A DNA stretch of 64,000 nt from Pycnococcus provasolii. Lineage: Eukaryota; Chlorophyta; Pseudoscourfieldiophyceae; Pseudoscourfieldiales; Pycnococcaceae. Below, one piece after another: positions 36,604-46,775 of the stretch (within the stretch, counting starts at the first letter, position 1; each line of letters starts with the position of its first letter). The notes under the pieces are model-generated. The model saw only the letters and a list, made by a program, of their open reading frames with translations. It did not search any database and had not been told where the DNA came from. The stretch covers positions 868,001-932,000 of the forward strand of contig OW568869.1 of NCBI GenBank assembly GCA_938743325.2, read 5' to 3'. Made by a program: the position numbers and the translations under genes.

Positions 36604-36941
36604 CACTTAACTAACGTGTAACACATCATCCCCCGTCCTGTGGAACAACCTTTGTGGAACCCCCAGTTGGGTTGGGTTAGAATCAATCGGCGCGCACGGA
36701 GCAGACACCTTACACTACCATAGACAACTACCATGACACAATCTGTTATGGTTAAGTAGTAATTACTTCAACTGGCAGTGCGTTATCGTGCGCTCACTAC
36801 TTTCATAGTTGTGACCAGCGCATCTACAAGGCTTTGAATAGTTGATAAAAGTTTCTGTTACCATCCACCATCCCTAAAATTGTACCGTTCAAACAAAAAT
36901 GCAGCGCGACTACATCCAGCGGCGCCAGTGCGTGCGTCGTA
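36604..36941. other. 3' region between convergent MsrA and AP2 genes
   Basis: About 340 bp, A/T-rich, with GTGTAAC about 15 bp after the MsrA stop. No repeats or genes were recognised. Confidence 0.4.
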
Positions 36942-38667
36942 TCAAGATTTATCAAGGGTTAGGAGACGCGCGCGCTCTTTCGCGAGACGCTCGAAGGCCC
37001 CAGCAGGATTAGGCGGCAGGGGGAGCCGCGGAGCCGACGCATGGTTGACGACCATTTCCTGCTCCATGACACGGAGCTGGTCGTCGGTTGCAACTTGTAC
37101 ACGGGTGAGGAGATCAGAGTACTGGTGCAGAGGGAAATTCGTGACCGCATCCTTCCCACTTTTCACGACAGCGGCTCTATCGTATGCGCGCGCAGCCTCC
37201 TTTTTTTCCAGAAACGTGCCGAGGTATGCGTTTTTTTTGCCAGCAAATCCTCCAATATTTGCCTGGTAATGACTCGTGGATGACTTGTACCAGACGCCGC
37301 GCAGCTCGCTCGCGCCTTGTGCAAAGCACCCACTCGTGCGGCGCAACGCCAGCGCGAATTCGGCTTGTGATAGGTTCATGACCTCGTGCGCAAGCTGCCG
37401 CGCCTCATCGCCTGCACGCGCATTTTCGTCGTTTCCTCCGGTCCTCTGCGGTCTCGCTTCAAGGAGCTGGCGCATGAACTTCGCCGTGGCGGGATTCTTC
37501 GCGTGCGTGCTAGGTATCGCGTTGAGCGGAAAGTTGTGCACGAGTCTGTCCGCCTCGTCAATGCTCTGCTTAACATCCTTGCTAACGTGCTGCGACACAT
37601 CGGCGTGGGCGGCTGTGGGTGACGAAGTTTCTTCTGTCGGTGTGTCGGTACGAGTCGGTGAGATTGCAAACGCATAGGAAGCGACGCTGCGCCAGAACTC
37701 GATCGACATTGCCTTGAGCTTGAGGTACGCAAAATCGTACGCGCGAGCTGCGTCCACCTCCTCGACGAAGATGCCAAGATACTGAAGTTTGCCGTTTCCG
37801 TCATATATTTTAGCAGCATACTTACCTTTATCCTGAAATACGCCATGCCTTCCGCTGCTTTCCGCTTTCCGCTTTCCGAGTGGTGGTGGTGGTGGTGGTG
37901 GTGGTGGCGGCGCAGGACCCGGCACTGGCGCACCGAAAAAATGAGGGAGCTGCTCGGCTGGGGGAGGGGGGGGGGGGAGGGGGGGCTCCAACGGCTCCTC
38001 CTGAGTACCGCAGGTTGAGGAACCTATTTCGTTCCCAGACTGGGATAGCTGCCAAGTTTCTGGTTTCCTGCGCCTGCGCCTCCGCCTCTGTGCAAAACTC
38101 TCCAGTTATTGTTTTTTTTATGCCGTCGAGTCCCTCCGCCAGAATCCAAAAAAAAAGGAGTATCGACGAGCCAATATAGCAGTTTGCACCTGGCTTGCCA
38201 GCTTTTTTTTTCAGTCCGACGTAGTTGAACGAGCCCATGCTCAAGTTGTAGACGTACGGCGTGGTCGGCGAAGAGGCGAGGAGGGGGTCCGTGGAGTAGA
38301 GGGAACCGTCCATCGAAAACCGCAAGGTTCCTCCCGTCGTGAATTTGATGCGAAGGTAGACGGTGTCGCGCAAGCCCTGCCGCGCGTTGTACGCGAACGA
38401 TTTCTCGCATTTGCGCCCTAATAGAACTGCCTGGACGACACGTTCTAAAAGGGACTCATCAAAAGAGACATAACGAACCGTGTTCTTCACTAGTTCCTTC
38501 ATGGTTCTGAGTGGTATTGACGCCGGTACGACGAATTTGATGCACGCGGAGGTATGAGAGGAGGAGGCTTTGTGAAAAGTAGCCTTGTCGCCTTCGAACA
38601 TGTCGAACAACGGACTTTGAGAGGCCCGATGCGAGAGGAAATCGGCGACGATTGACTCCCTTGTCAT
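36942..38667 (-). CDS. Double-AP2-domain protein, frame broken at a poly-C tract
   Basis: The downstream frame, 37991-36942, carries two AP2 DNA-binding domains (RHGVFQDKGKYAAKIYDG to YLGIFVEEVDAARAYDFA; LRGVWYKSSTSHYQANIGG to YLGTFLEKKEAARAYDRAA), with the YLGxF and AARAYD hallmarks. It has no ATG of its own before the first domain. The upstream frame, from the ATG at 38667, encodes about 230 residues of well-formed but unrecognised protein and enters a Pro-rich stretch, where the frames meet at C tracts of 12 and 7 (37966-37985). One gene seems likely, with the break being a homopolymer length error, a real frameshift or an unseen intron. AP2 proteins are plant-lineage transcription factors. 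Confidence 0.7.
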
Positions 38668-39020
38668 AGTTGGTATGGCGGGCCGCGGGCGGATACAAGA
38701 GGAAATCTGCCCGCCGTAGGGGATAGGGTTAGGGTTAGGGTTAGGGTTTTATCGCCGCTGCCGCTCACCACGGGACGCACTGATAAGTGTGTCGCCCAGG
38801 GGGAACCCCTGGACCAAGGGGTCGACCGATAACCTTCCGTATGGTAACGATTAGGTCGTAGGGTTACCCCCTAGAGCCTCCGGATATCGGGGGAAAACGA
38901 ACAAAGGGGGTGCCCCGGACTGGCGGGCCCGGGGGAGGGGAGGGGAGAAACTGACTTCAATCGCGCCGCCAGTTTCCTTCCTTCCTTCCCTTCTCGTCAT
39001 CCCCTTGCTTTTTGTCGCTC
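38668..39020. promoter_or_regulatory. Divergent promoter region with TTAGGG run
   Basis: About 350 bp between the AP2 and AATF genes. A four-unit TTAGGG run is at 38723-38749. The rest is G-rich, with GGGGTGCCCCGG and a GGGCCCGGGGGAGG block near 38925-38940. Confidence 0.5.
38723..38749 (+). repeat. Interstitial TTAGGG run (four units)
   Basis: Four perfect GGTTAG units end in GGTTTT. They lie about 60 bp upstream of the AP2 gene start and 270 bp upstream of AATF. Confidence 0.8.
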
Positions 39021-40337
39021 ATGGGCGGCGCTGGCAAGCTCACCAGCCGTGGTGGCGCTTCTGCCTTCGCTCGGTCGCTCGGCTCGCTCACCACGTCGTC
39101 GCCGTGGGGGTCAGCAGCTGCCGCTGAAGGATTAGGTGGGGGTGCTTCGTCCGGTCTTGGTCTTGGCCTTGGTCTTGGTGGCTCTGGCTCCCTCTTGGAC
39201 GATGATGGGGGGGATGACCTTGGCGACGACCTTGACCTTGGTGACGACGGCCTTGATGCGCGTCTTATAGATGCGCGCGACGGAAAGCTTGGTGCGACGT
39301 TTGGAGCAGATCTAGGAAACTTAGGTCGGCGTAAGTTTGGTGCGGAGACGGAGTTAGGAGATGAATATAGGACAGTGAAGACGACACGCAGAAGAGCGTT
39401 TGACTTTGTGGATGATGATGATGAGGACGACGACGACAACGACGATGATGATGTTGACGACGACGAAGGAGAAGAAGAAGAAGAAGAAGAAGAACCTCGC
39501 TACCAGGAACGAACTATGGCGCCGGTTGACGATGCAGACGCGGCGTGGGTGAACGACACAGAAAATAGGCTAGCTGCAGAAGAGCGTGCGGCTAGTGCCC
39601 GCATGCAAGAGCACGCGCGTCAGCTGCAGGAACGTGGGCAGCTAGTGCGCGCGCTGATGAAACGCTACCGCACCTTGCTCGGAGGGCGGGTTCTCTTGCA
39701 ACCAGCGCTGGTGGCGGCGCAGAAGCTCAGTGGCATAAAGGCACGGCGGAAGATGAGTGACAAGGAACTCGCCAACTGCGCGGCAGATGCTTTCGTCGCC
39801 ACCGCCGCAGCCACGTCCGCCTTTGGCGCGGCTGCTGCATCTGCCGCAGGTCATGTCAAAGAGGCTGATGCTCTAATAGCGGCGGAGGCTGAGCGTCCGG
39901 CAAAGCTTTGGCGCGCGCTCTCGCGAGCGACGGATGCTGTCGTTGCCCACTGCTCACGCATGCTGTCCATTTGCTCTGCATCTGGCGCTCCGATGCTTGA
40001 CGATGCGAGGCGATCCGATGACGACTTGACTTCTGCATCTTACTCCGATAGCGCGCTGTATGCTTACCAGCTCGACACGCTGGCGCAGCTTGGTGCCGCG
40101 GCGGGCGACGACGACCTAGGCACCCTACTAGCTAAGAAAGGTGCTAAGCTGGCGCGCGCGAAGAAGCGGCGTACGGACGCACGCGGAGACGAGGTTCCTC
40201 GCACGTCAAAAGGGAAGCGTTTGCGCTACCACACGATGGATAAGCTCGTAGGTTTCGCCGCTGCGACGGGCGAGCCTCCGTCTGCGGAGCTCGGGCATGC
40301 GTTGCTAACCGCGCTGCGGGCGCGATCCGCTGCGTGA
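39021..40337 (+). CDS. AATF: AATF/Bfr2-like ribosome-biogenesis factor
   Basis: Encodes 438 residues. AATF/Bfr2 acts in early small-subunit rRNA processing in the nucleolus; animal AATF also binds RNA polymerase II. Seen here: a Gly/Leu/Asp-rich N-terminus, acidic runs of Asp and Glu near 130-165, then YQERTMAP and a helical AATF/Che-1 segment (about 165-240, LRALMKRYRTLLGGRVLLQP-like). Near the C-terminus is the TRAUB hallmark TSKGKRLRYHTMDKLVGFAA. The first ATG is 39021. GTGTAA follows about 35 bp after the stop. Confidence 0.85.
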   Translation: MGGAGKLTSRGGASAFARSLGSLTTSSPWGSAAAAEGLGGGASSGLGLGLGLGGSGSLLDDDGGDDLGDDLDLGDDGLDARLIDARDGKLGATFGADLGNLGRRKFGAETELGDEYRTVKTTRRRAFDFVDDDDEDDDDNDDDDVDDDEGEEEEEEEEPRYQERTMAPVDDADAAWVNDTENRLAAEERAASARMQEHARQLQERGQLVRALMKRYRTLLGGRVLLQPALVAAQKLSGIKARRKMSDKELANCAADAFVATAAATSAFGAAAASAAGHVKEADALIAAEAERPAKLWRALSRATDAVVAHCSRMLSICSASGAPMLDDARRSDDDLTSASYSDSALYAYQLDTLAQLGAAAGDDDLGTLLAKKGAKLARAKKRRTDARGDEVPRTSKGKRLRYHTMDKLVGFAAATGEPPSAELGHALLTALRARSAA

Positions 40338-41232
40338 CGGCGACATTATGTACTTATATGTGTACTTATATGTGTAACGTTGCTCGTTTCATCAAATGGA
40401 GTGTACAGTTTACACTACGATAACACATGTCTTGCAAGTTGCCGCCACAAGTTGGTGCGAGCAAGATTGCGGCCGGCAAACCCCCATACCCTGAAGGTAC
40501 CACTAAGCTTTAACCAAGGCGCTGGATCACCTTGCAACCCTGGCATCCCGCCGTGGCTCTGGTGGACCAGCCAGCCAGCCTCACACACTCTGTCATAACG
40601 AAGCCCATTCCGGTGATCACTTCATCATCACACGCAAACTTCCACCATCCGAACCGGGCGCCGTTCGAAATCCAAGCGCCTTTCCTCTTTCCTCTTCCCC
40701 GTCTTCCCCTTCCCTCAAAGGAAACAGGCGGGTGGGCTGCCCCTGACCCCTCGCGCCATCACCTCACGCCATCCAGCTTGCTTGCATTTTGTTGTTCTGT
40801 TTTCCACTGGAAACCACTTGCTTGTCACTGGTGTGTCGTGTTAAACGTTAATTAACGGCGTTTACTGTTCACTGTTTCTTACGTTTTCTGTTTCTTACCT
40901 TACTTTCAAGGCTCCCTGGCTGGCACCTGTGAGTGAGTCTGTCTGTTCTATCGGTCATAATATCTGGCTTACTAAGGCGCCTTGGGTGTACTTCCTCACA
41001 ACAGTACTCACTCGCTCACTCACTTCTTCTTTCGTTTCTCGCGTTCTTACGTACAGTACGTGCACTTTCTCGGTGTCTCGGCGTTTCTTCGCCTGAAGGA
41101 AAGACAATTGTTCACCGAAGATTTCACGGAAAGAAATTACCATCACCCGTCGCGCCATCACCCGTGACCTGACTCACTACGCGCAGGCTTGTCTCCGCTT
41201 GCGACTTCTCGACGACTTCAGACGTGGCGACC
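40338..41232. other. Long 5' flank of the proline-rich multi-pass protein
   Basis: About 900 bp with AATF polyadenylation signals at the start and pyrimidine-rich DNA from 40680 to 41060 that may hold an untranslated leader or a 5' intron. CGCCATCACC is repeated near 40758, 40770 and 41150. No coding gene is seen. Confidence 0.4.
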
Positions 41233-44200
41233 ATGAAACGCAAACAACGCTCTCGTCTCTCCTCGTGCTGCGCGGCCGCCACGCTCGTCCTCGCGCTTGC
41301 TCTATGCGCGTTCAACGCGATCACGGTGCGCGCTCAGCAACCACCTCCGCCGTTGAACCCTTCTCCACCGCCGCCTGATCCGTGCTACGACGTGAACACG
41401 GCCAACTGCTCGCCACCACCGCCACCGCCACCGCCGTCACCGCCACCGCCGCCTAGTCCACCGCCGCCACCGCCGTCACCGCCACCGCCGCCTAGTCCAC
41501 CGCCGCCACCGCCGTCACCGCCACCGCCGCCTAGTCCACCTCCTCCACCTCCTCCACCGCCGTCACCGCCACCACCACCTCCTCCACCGCCGTCACCGCC
41601 ACCGCCGCCTAGTCCACCGCCGCCACCGCCGTCACCGCCACCGCCGCCTAGTCCACCTCCTCCACCTCCTCCACCGCCGCCACCTTCGCCGCCACCTCCA
41701 CCACCTCCTCCACCGCCGCCACCTTCGCCGCCACCTCCACCACCTCCACCACCTCCACCACCTTCTCCACCCCCTCCTCCTCCGCCACCTCCGCCACCTT
41801 ATCCGTCACCTCCACCACCTTCTCCACCCCCTCCTCCTCCGCCACCTTCTCCACCGCCGCCACCTCCGCCGCCACCTCCACCACCACCTCCTCCGCCGTC
41901 GCCACCTCCGCCGCCACCACCACCTCCACCACCTTCTCCCCCTCCCCCTCCTCCTTCACCGCCTCCTCCTCCGCCGTCACCGCCGCCACCGCCTTCTCCA
42001 CCCCCTCCTCCCCCTCCTCCGCCATCACCGCCTCCTCCACCCAGCCCACCGCCATCACCGCCTCCTCCACCCAGCCCACCGCCTCCACCCTTTCCGCCGC
42101 CAGCACCGAGACCTCCATTTCCTCCAATTCCACCTCCTCCGCCATCACCGCCACCTCCGCCGTCCCCACCGCCTCCACCATCGCCGCCTCCGCCGCCGTG
42201 CTATTTCGTGTACTTGGAAGATGGGACGTTGGACTCTGCCAACAAGTGCTCTCCTCCACCACCTCAGCCTCCTGCCTACCCTTCCCCACCACCACCTTCC
42301 CCACCTCCACCTCCTTCGCCTAGGCCTCCTCCACCGCCCACGCCACCAGGGATCTTGAGTTGGCCTCCCACACCCGCATCACCGCCGCCGACACCGCCGC
42401 TGATCCCTGCCACGCCACCAGCCTCGCCACCACCGCCGTCGCCGCCTCCGCTTGGGGGTACAGGTGCGCCGATGTACTGGGCAAGTCCGACCGTCTGGAG
42501 TGAGCCTCCTTCGCCGCCGGCTGGGTACCCGAACCCGCGAAAACATCTAAAGACGGTTTCCGATAGCAGCCTCGGCGACATCATGTACACTTCCCTGGCC
42601 CTTGGCTTGGGTGTGGTCATGACGGATCTCGCGTCTGCGCTGAGCAAGGATGAGTTTGCCGACCCGAGCGTGGTGGGTGACGTGTCGCCGCCTGGAGTTG
42701 CGCCGCTGTGCACTTGGGATACAAAACGCGACTGGCGATACTCCAATCTCAACGACGACGACGACTCGGGTCTCGCTTACCAGGACGTTGAGATTGTGTA
42801 CGAGTTCGAGCAGACGCGTGACATTGGGCTCGTGGAGGTGGGCCAGTCACAGGACCCGGAGAAATACGAGATGGGATTCCGGTACGACTACATTCGCGTT
42901 GAGTGGTGGGATGGCGCGTCGTACAGGCCCATCGGATCACCCGTGAATCACACAGGGTCGAATCGAGCGTGCAAGAAAGACACCTTCCAGGCGTCAATGG
43001 ACCTTCCAGTGATCACGAACTTCATCAAGCTTGTGTTGGTACGTTACCCGGACAGCATACCCACGTCTCCGGCGATGCGACGCCAGGCACCTGGCCGTGT
43101 TGCCAACATCGGGTTCTCCCAGCTCAAGATCATCTACTTCGTCAGGCCACCGCCGCCGCGCAAGTTCCCGCCACCGTTACCTCCACCGCCAACTCCACCG
43201 CCGAACCCGTGCATTGCAGACAACAGCTGCTCGCCCCCGCCGCCTTCTCCCCCTCCTCCCCCTCCGCCACCGAGCCCGCCGCCGCTCCCGCCGCCGAGCC
43301 CGCCGCCGCCGAGCCCGCCGCCGCCGAGCCCGCCACCGCTCCCCCCGTTCCCACCGAATCCGCCCCCGCCATCACCACCTCCTCCTCGACCGCCTCCGCC
43401 GCCACCGAGTCCACCACCACCACCACCCAGCCCGCCTCCGAGCCCGCCTCCTCCGCGCATCCCGAATATCGCGGTGTCAGAGACTACATATGCTGCGCAA
43501 ATCGTATCGTACTTTATCATTGCAATGTACGGTGGGGCGGCGGCGCTCTTCGGGTTCGGGTCGTACAACGCTTACCCACACTACGATGCCGGCTTGTACT
43601 CCGCCAACGCTGCGTTTGCGCGCATGGTTGTGGATCTTCAGATCGTGGGAAGCGCACTGTGGCTTTTCCGCGGGTATACAGAAAAGGGAATACACCCCGT
43701 GGTTGTGGATATTTACCAGAGCATGGGCACGCTGAATCTTCACGCCGCGCAGCCGTGGAATGGAGCAAGGTACAAGGAGTTTGACACGGGCATGCTGCTG
43801 GATCGCACCGTTTGGTGGGTGACATTAGCAATGTTGTTCGCATGCTCTATCGACACGGTCATGTACCTCTGTCGCAGAGCCCTGACGCATCGGCTCATGA
43901 GGGCATCGGAGGGCACTACGAAAGAGAAGTTGGCGGTGACTACCCTCTTCAAAGTCGTCTTCCCGCGCGTGCAGGCGCTGGCGCTTCGATTCTTGATGGT
44001 TCCGTGCATGTTGTGCGCAACCGCTTATCTCGGCGAGACATTCATTGGGCGGGAGTCGGATCACCTGCCTTCGGAGAACACGGTTGGCGTTCCGCAGGCA
44101 CTCTTTGCGTACAGCTTCGTGGGTATCCTTCTCACTATCCAGCTGTACGTCGCGCTGACAATGAAGACGAAGGCTGAATTTGTGCCGCCCTCACCGGAAG

Positions 44201-45168
44201 TGCACGTGGAGGAGAGCGATACAGCCTTCAGGCTTTTCATTCGCACTGTGCTAACTCCGCCGCAGATTGTGTTGCGTAGGATTGGCGAACACCTTGGACT
44301 CCGCGACATGGGTCACTGGCAGTCAAAACCGTTCATATTTCTTGTTGAGCGTTTCGGCGCCTTCATACAGCCTGTTAGGAACGGATCAGGAAGTCTGTTC
44401 TTCGCCCTGACTGAGAGAACGCCCGCGTACATAGATTTCGTGCGAACGGTCATACGTGGACTTGCCGTAATGTCATGTGCAACTGCGGGTGCAGCGGGCA
44501 GAGGCCGCTCGTCTTCAGCGTCTCTTGCAGCATTCCTTCTAGGCATCGATGCCATTGTTGTGTTTGTTGTGCGACCCTATTCGGCGCTTTTGACAAACAT
44601 GCTTAATGTCTGGGTATCTTTCTGCCTCGCGAACGGCTATTGGGGACTCGTTGCACACTTTGGCAAATCAAGCGGAGACGACACGCCGGTGGGATGTAGT
44701 TGGCACACGATGGCGGTCGTGTCGAGCATCCTCAGCGAAGGTGCCATCATCGTGCCGTTTCTGCTCAAGCCTCGACCTCGCGATGCCGTGAAACAGCTTG
44801 TCGATGCGCAGAAGAAACTCACAATGAGTGCAACCAAGTACAACTTCAGTGAAAAGGAAGCAGTTGAAACTAATGGGGCTCAAACAAATGGGTACGAGGA
44901 GAGTGGGGAAGACGTCCCATTATCGCCGACGAAACGCGTACTACAGTTCGAGTCGCCTGCTTCTGACAAGACAGCTTCGCCGGATAGGGAATTGGCGCCG
45001 GGGATCCGGCTTATGTCTATGACTCAAGAAGATGACGATCGCATCGTAGTGCGCGTAACGTTGGAAGATTCGGACGAGGAGGAGGACGACGAGTACGATG
45101 AGGACGACGACGAGGCGGGCAGTTCGCCAAGAAGCTCGCCAAGAAGCGTCAGTCCGAAAAAAGAGTAA
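41233..45168 (+). CDS. Hydroxyproline-rich multi-pass surface protein
   Basis: Encodes 1311 residues in one exon. Order: a signal peptide (1-34, ending VRAQQ); a first SPPPPP spacer (about 57-322, with a shorter continuation to about 410); a beta-sandwich-like extracellular domain at about 443-636 (YDYIRVEWWDGASYRPIGSP; Cys and Trp-rich); and a second Pro-rich spacer (about 639-742). About eight transmembrane helices follow (750-1176, such as QIVSYFIIAMYGGAAALFGF), then an acidic cytoplasmic tail with Asp/Glu runs and SPTKR and SPRS sites. The Pro-rich parts would be hydroxylated and glycosylated in the ER/Golgi. The multi-pass part is not a family I recognise. A wall-linked sensor or channel is inference. 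Confidence 0.8.
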   Translation: MKRKQRSRLSSCCAAATLVLALALCAFNAITVRAQQPPPPLNPSPPPPDPCYDVNTANCSPPPPPPPPSPPPPPSPPPPPPSPPPPPSPPPPPPSPPPPPSPPPPPPPPPSPPPPPPPPPSPPPPPSPPPPPPSPPPPPSPPPPPPPPPPPSPPPPPPPPPPPPSPPPPPPPPPPPPSPPPPPPPPPPPYPSPPPPSPPPPPPPPSPPPPPPPPPPPPPPPPSPPPPPPPPPPPSPPPPPPSPPPPPPSPPPPPSPPPPPPPPPSPPPPPSPPPSPPPPPSPPPPPFPPPAPRPPFPPIPPPPPSPPPPPSPPPPPSPPPPPCYFVYLEDGTLDSANKCSPPPPQPPAYPSPPPPSPPPPPSPRPPPPPTPPGILSWPPTPASPPPTPPLIPATPPASPPPPSPPPLGGTGAPMYWASPTVWSEPPSPPAGYPNPRKHLKTVSDSSLGDIMYTSLALGLGVVMTDLASALSKDEFADPSVVGDVSPPGVAPLCTWDTKRDWRYSNLNDDDDSGLAYQDVEIVYEFEQTRDIGLVEVGQSQDPEKYEMGFRYDYIRVEWWDGASYRPIGSPVNHTGSNRACKKDTFQASMDLPVITNFIKLVLVRYPDSIPTSPAMRRQAPGRVANIGFSQLKIIYFVRPPPPRKFPPPLPPPPTPPPNPCIADNSCSPPPPSPPPPPPPPSPPPLPPPSPPPPSPPPPSPPPLPPFPPNPPPPSPPPPRPPPPPPSPPPPPPSPPPSPPPPRIPNIAVSETTYAAQIVSYFIIAMYGGAAALFGFGSYNAYPHYDAGLYSANAAFARMVVDLQIVGSALWLFRGYTEKGIHPVVVDIYQSMGTLNLHAAQPWNGARYKEFDTGMLLDRTVWWVTLAMLFACSIDTVMYLCRRALTHRLMRASEGTTKEKLAVTTLFKVVFPRVQALALRFLMVPCMLCATAYLGETFIGRESDHLPSENTVGVPQALFAYSFVGILLTIQLYVALTMKTKAEFVPPSPEVHVEESDTAFRLFIRTVLTPPQIVLRRIGEHLGLRDMGHWQSKPFIFLVERFGAFIQPVRNGSGSLFFALTERTPAYIDFVRTVIRGLAVMSCATAGAAGRGRSSSASLAAFLLGIDAIVVFVVRPYSALLTNMLNVWVSFCLANGYWGLVAHFGKSSGDDTPVGCSWHTMAVVSSILSEGAIIVPFLLKPRPRDAVKQLVDAQKKLTMSATKYNFSEKEAVETNGAQTNGYEESGEDVPLSPTKRVLQFESPASDKTASPDRELAPGIRLMSMTQEDDDRIVVRVTLEDSDEEEDDEYDEDDDEAGSSPRSSPRSVSPKKE
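41403..42200 (+). repeat. SPPPPP-coding low-complexity tract
   Basis: About 800 bp of CCG, CCA and CCT codons with TCA, TCG or AGT every 4-12 codons. Some blocks, such as CCGCCGCCTAGTCCACCGCC, recur almost exactly at 41450, 41487 and 41525, which points to recent internal duplication. Assembly collapse is possible here. Confidence 0.9.
43148..43460 (+). repeat. Second Pro-rich coding tract
   Basis: CCG/CCA/CCC codons with AGC/TCA in PPPSPPPP and PPLPPPS patterns, between the extracellular domain and the first membrane helix of the same protein. Confidence 0.85.
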
Positions 45169-45249
45169 GGGACTCGCCATTCCGTTCGTGAAAATATTTC
45201 GTATAAAACGTTAGTAACTGAAATTTCAAATAAGCGAAACAAATTAACC

Positions 45250-46275
45250 TTAGTAGCCCGTTCCCGCGACTGCGTGATGGTGCGTCATCTGCAGGCGCGC
45301 CACCTCCTGGCGCAAGGCGTTGTTGAGGCTATCGCGCTGTGCGCTATCACAGACAAGCTGGCCAACGCGCGCGCGCAGCTCGCCGTTTTGAGCGTTAAGC
45401 TGGGTTTTCCGGTCCCTCAAGTCCTGTATGTGCGGCGTCAGCGCACTCACCTGCTCCTGCAGTCGTTTCACGGTCGTCTCAAGGTCCGAAACGTACTGCA
45501 ACTTGCGCATACGGCTGCGCTGCGCACTCTGCCTATTTGCAAGAATGCGCTTCGCCTTCTTCGGGTCAATTTCGTCTGGATCCTGTAAACCTTGGTGAGG
45601 GCTCACATTTCCGAGAGCGTCGATGTTGCCGTCGCTTGCGACGTGAGGAAGGCCGTTTGGCGCCGCGCCGAGGCTATCCTCTTGGTGAGGTGATGTTCCG
45701 TCGACGGCGAAGTTGCCATCCTCGGACGCAAGGGCGTCTGAGTTGATGAACAGGTTGAAGAGGTCAACGTCGTGTTCGCCGTGCTCGTCTCCCATGGCGT
45801 TCGGGTCCCTTGGTTCCCCTGCTGCGTCCCAGTTCATCAGCTCAGGCGCGAAGCTGAAGACACTATCTGACACGCTTCTCCGGTGACCTCCTCGTCGAGG
45901 TCGGTCCGTCATACCCGTCAGTTCAGGAGGTTCGGGCGGCCCGTGTGCTGCAAGCGAAGGTGGCGGCGGAGGTGGTGGAGCCGCACCGTGCTGAGAGGGA
46001 GGGGGAGGAGGCGGCGGCGGTGGCTTCTGGCGGTGGTGGTGCGGCGGTGGCGGTGGCGACGTGGGTGGTGGCGACGGCGACGACGAAAATCGCAAAGGCG
46101 GCGAGTTTGGCATGGGGTGAGTTGATCCTGCCCCCGCGTTCGTCACACCGTACGCTCCCGCCGGCGGCAGTGCTCCCGCCTCCGGCAGCGACCCCCACGT
46201 CGGCATGTCCGCGTCGAGCGACATGCCCGCTTCGGTCGAGAGGCCGCTGCCCGACGGCGAGTCGGCGGAGAACAT
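45250..46275 (-). CDS. bZIP transcription factor of the RF2a/VIP1 type
   Basis: Encodes 341 residues from the ATG at 46275. The DNA-binding basic region DPKKAKRILANRQSAQRSRM then RKLQYVSDLE is diagnostic of the plant group I (RF2a/VIP1) bZIPs. A Leu zipper follows (VKRLQEQVSALTPHIQDLRD) to near the C-terminus. The N-terminal half is disordered and has Pro runs (PPPPHHHRQKPPPPPPPPP) and an HRRSVSDSVF site near residue 135, like the phosphosite bound by 14-3-3 in VIP1/RSG-type factors. The frame is open upstream without an ATG to about 46470, so a longer form with an upstream exon is possible. Confidence 0.88.
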   Translation of the reverse strand: MFSADSPSGSGLSTEAGMSLDADMPTWGSLPEAGALPPAGAYGVTNAGAGSTHPMPNSPPLRFSSSPSPPPTSPPPPPHHHRQKPPPPPPPPPSQHGAAPPPPPPPSLAAHGPPEPPELTGMTDRPRRGGHRRSVSDSVFSFAPELMNWDAAGEPRDPNAMGDEHGEHDVDLFNLFINSDALASEDGNFAVDGTSPHQEDSLGAAPNGLPHVASDGNIDALGNVSPHQGLQDPDEIDPKKAKRILANRQSAQRSRMRKLQYVSDLETTVKRLQEQVSALTPHIQDLRDRKTQLNAQNGELRARVGQLVCDSAQRDSLNNALRQEVARLQMTHHHAVAGTGY

Positions 46276-46775
46276 CACCCAGGCGACGACGTCCGTCCGA
46301 CCGCCGTGCTTGGATGGGAGGTGCCGACCTAACCTTAGGGGCCGGCGTCGTGAGCGTGGCCGGGGCCCCCCCGTTTATTATCGGATAGTGCAAGCCTGAA
46401 GTTGAAGTTGAAGCTGAAGTGGAAGTTGAAGTTGAATGGAAGGGCATCTGGTCTGGGTGATTGCGAACCACCCACTCAATCTGTCAATAGTCTGACCTGA
46501 TTCGAAAGGAAGGAAGGCATTTGCATTTGTCGATGTGCAGTGCAGTGCAGTGCACACGCTCGCGCTCCCTCCAGGCTCCATGATCCACCGCGAATTCGCC
46601 ATCAGGATGGGTTGCCGATCAGGACGGATCACATCGTGCTCCTTTTGAGCACGATCTTGAGGCATCTCAACTCCTCCTCCTCGGTGGGGGACCTCGTTAG
46701 GGGTTTAGGGGTAGGCGTAGGGGTAGGAATATACTTTTGCTATCTGATTGACGAATCTTTTCAGTTGGAAAGTTA
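46276..46775. other. bZIP 5' flank with TTGAAG and GTGCA repeats
   Basis: This 500-bp region has TTGAAG/TGAAGT hexamer repeats at 46396-46437, a GTGCA run at 46531-46552 and TTAGGGGTTTAGGGGTAGG at 46695-46713. These last G-rich units are telomere-like but degenerate. No gene is seen. Confidence 0.5.

Noticed and set aside
41648-42310. Minus-strand Val/Glu-rich frame of 220 codons
   Set aside because: It is the antisense of Pro codons in the hydroxyproline-rich tract, so it is low-complexity by necessity.
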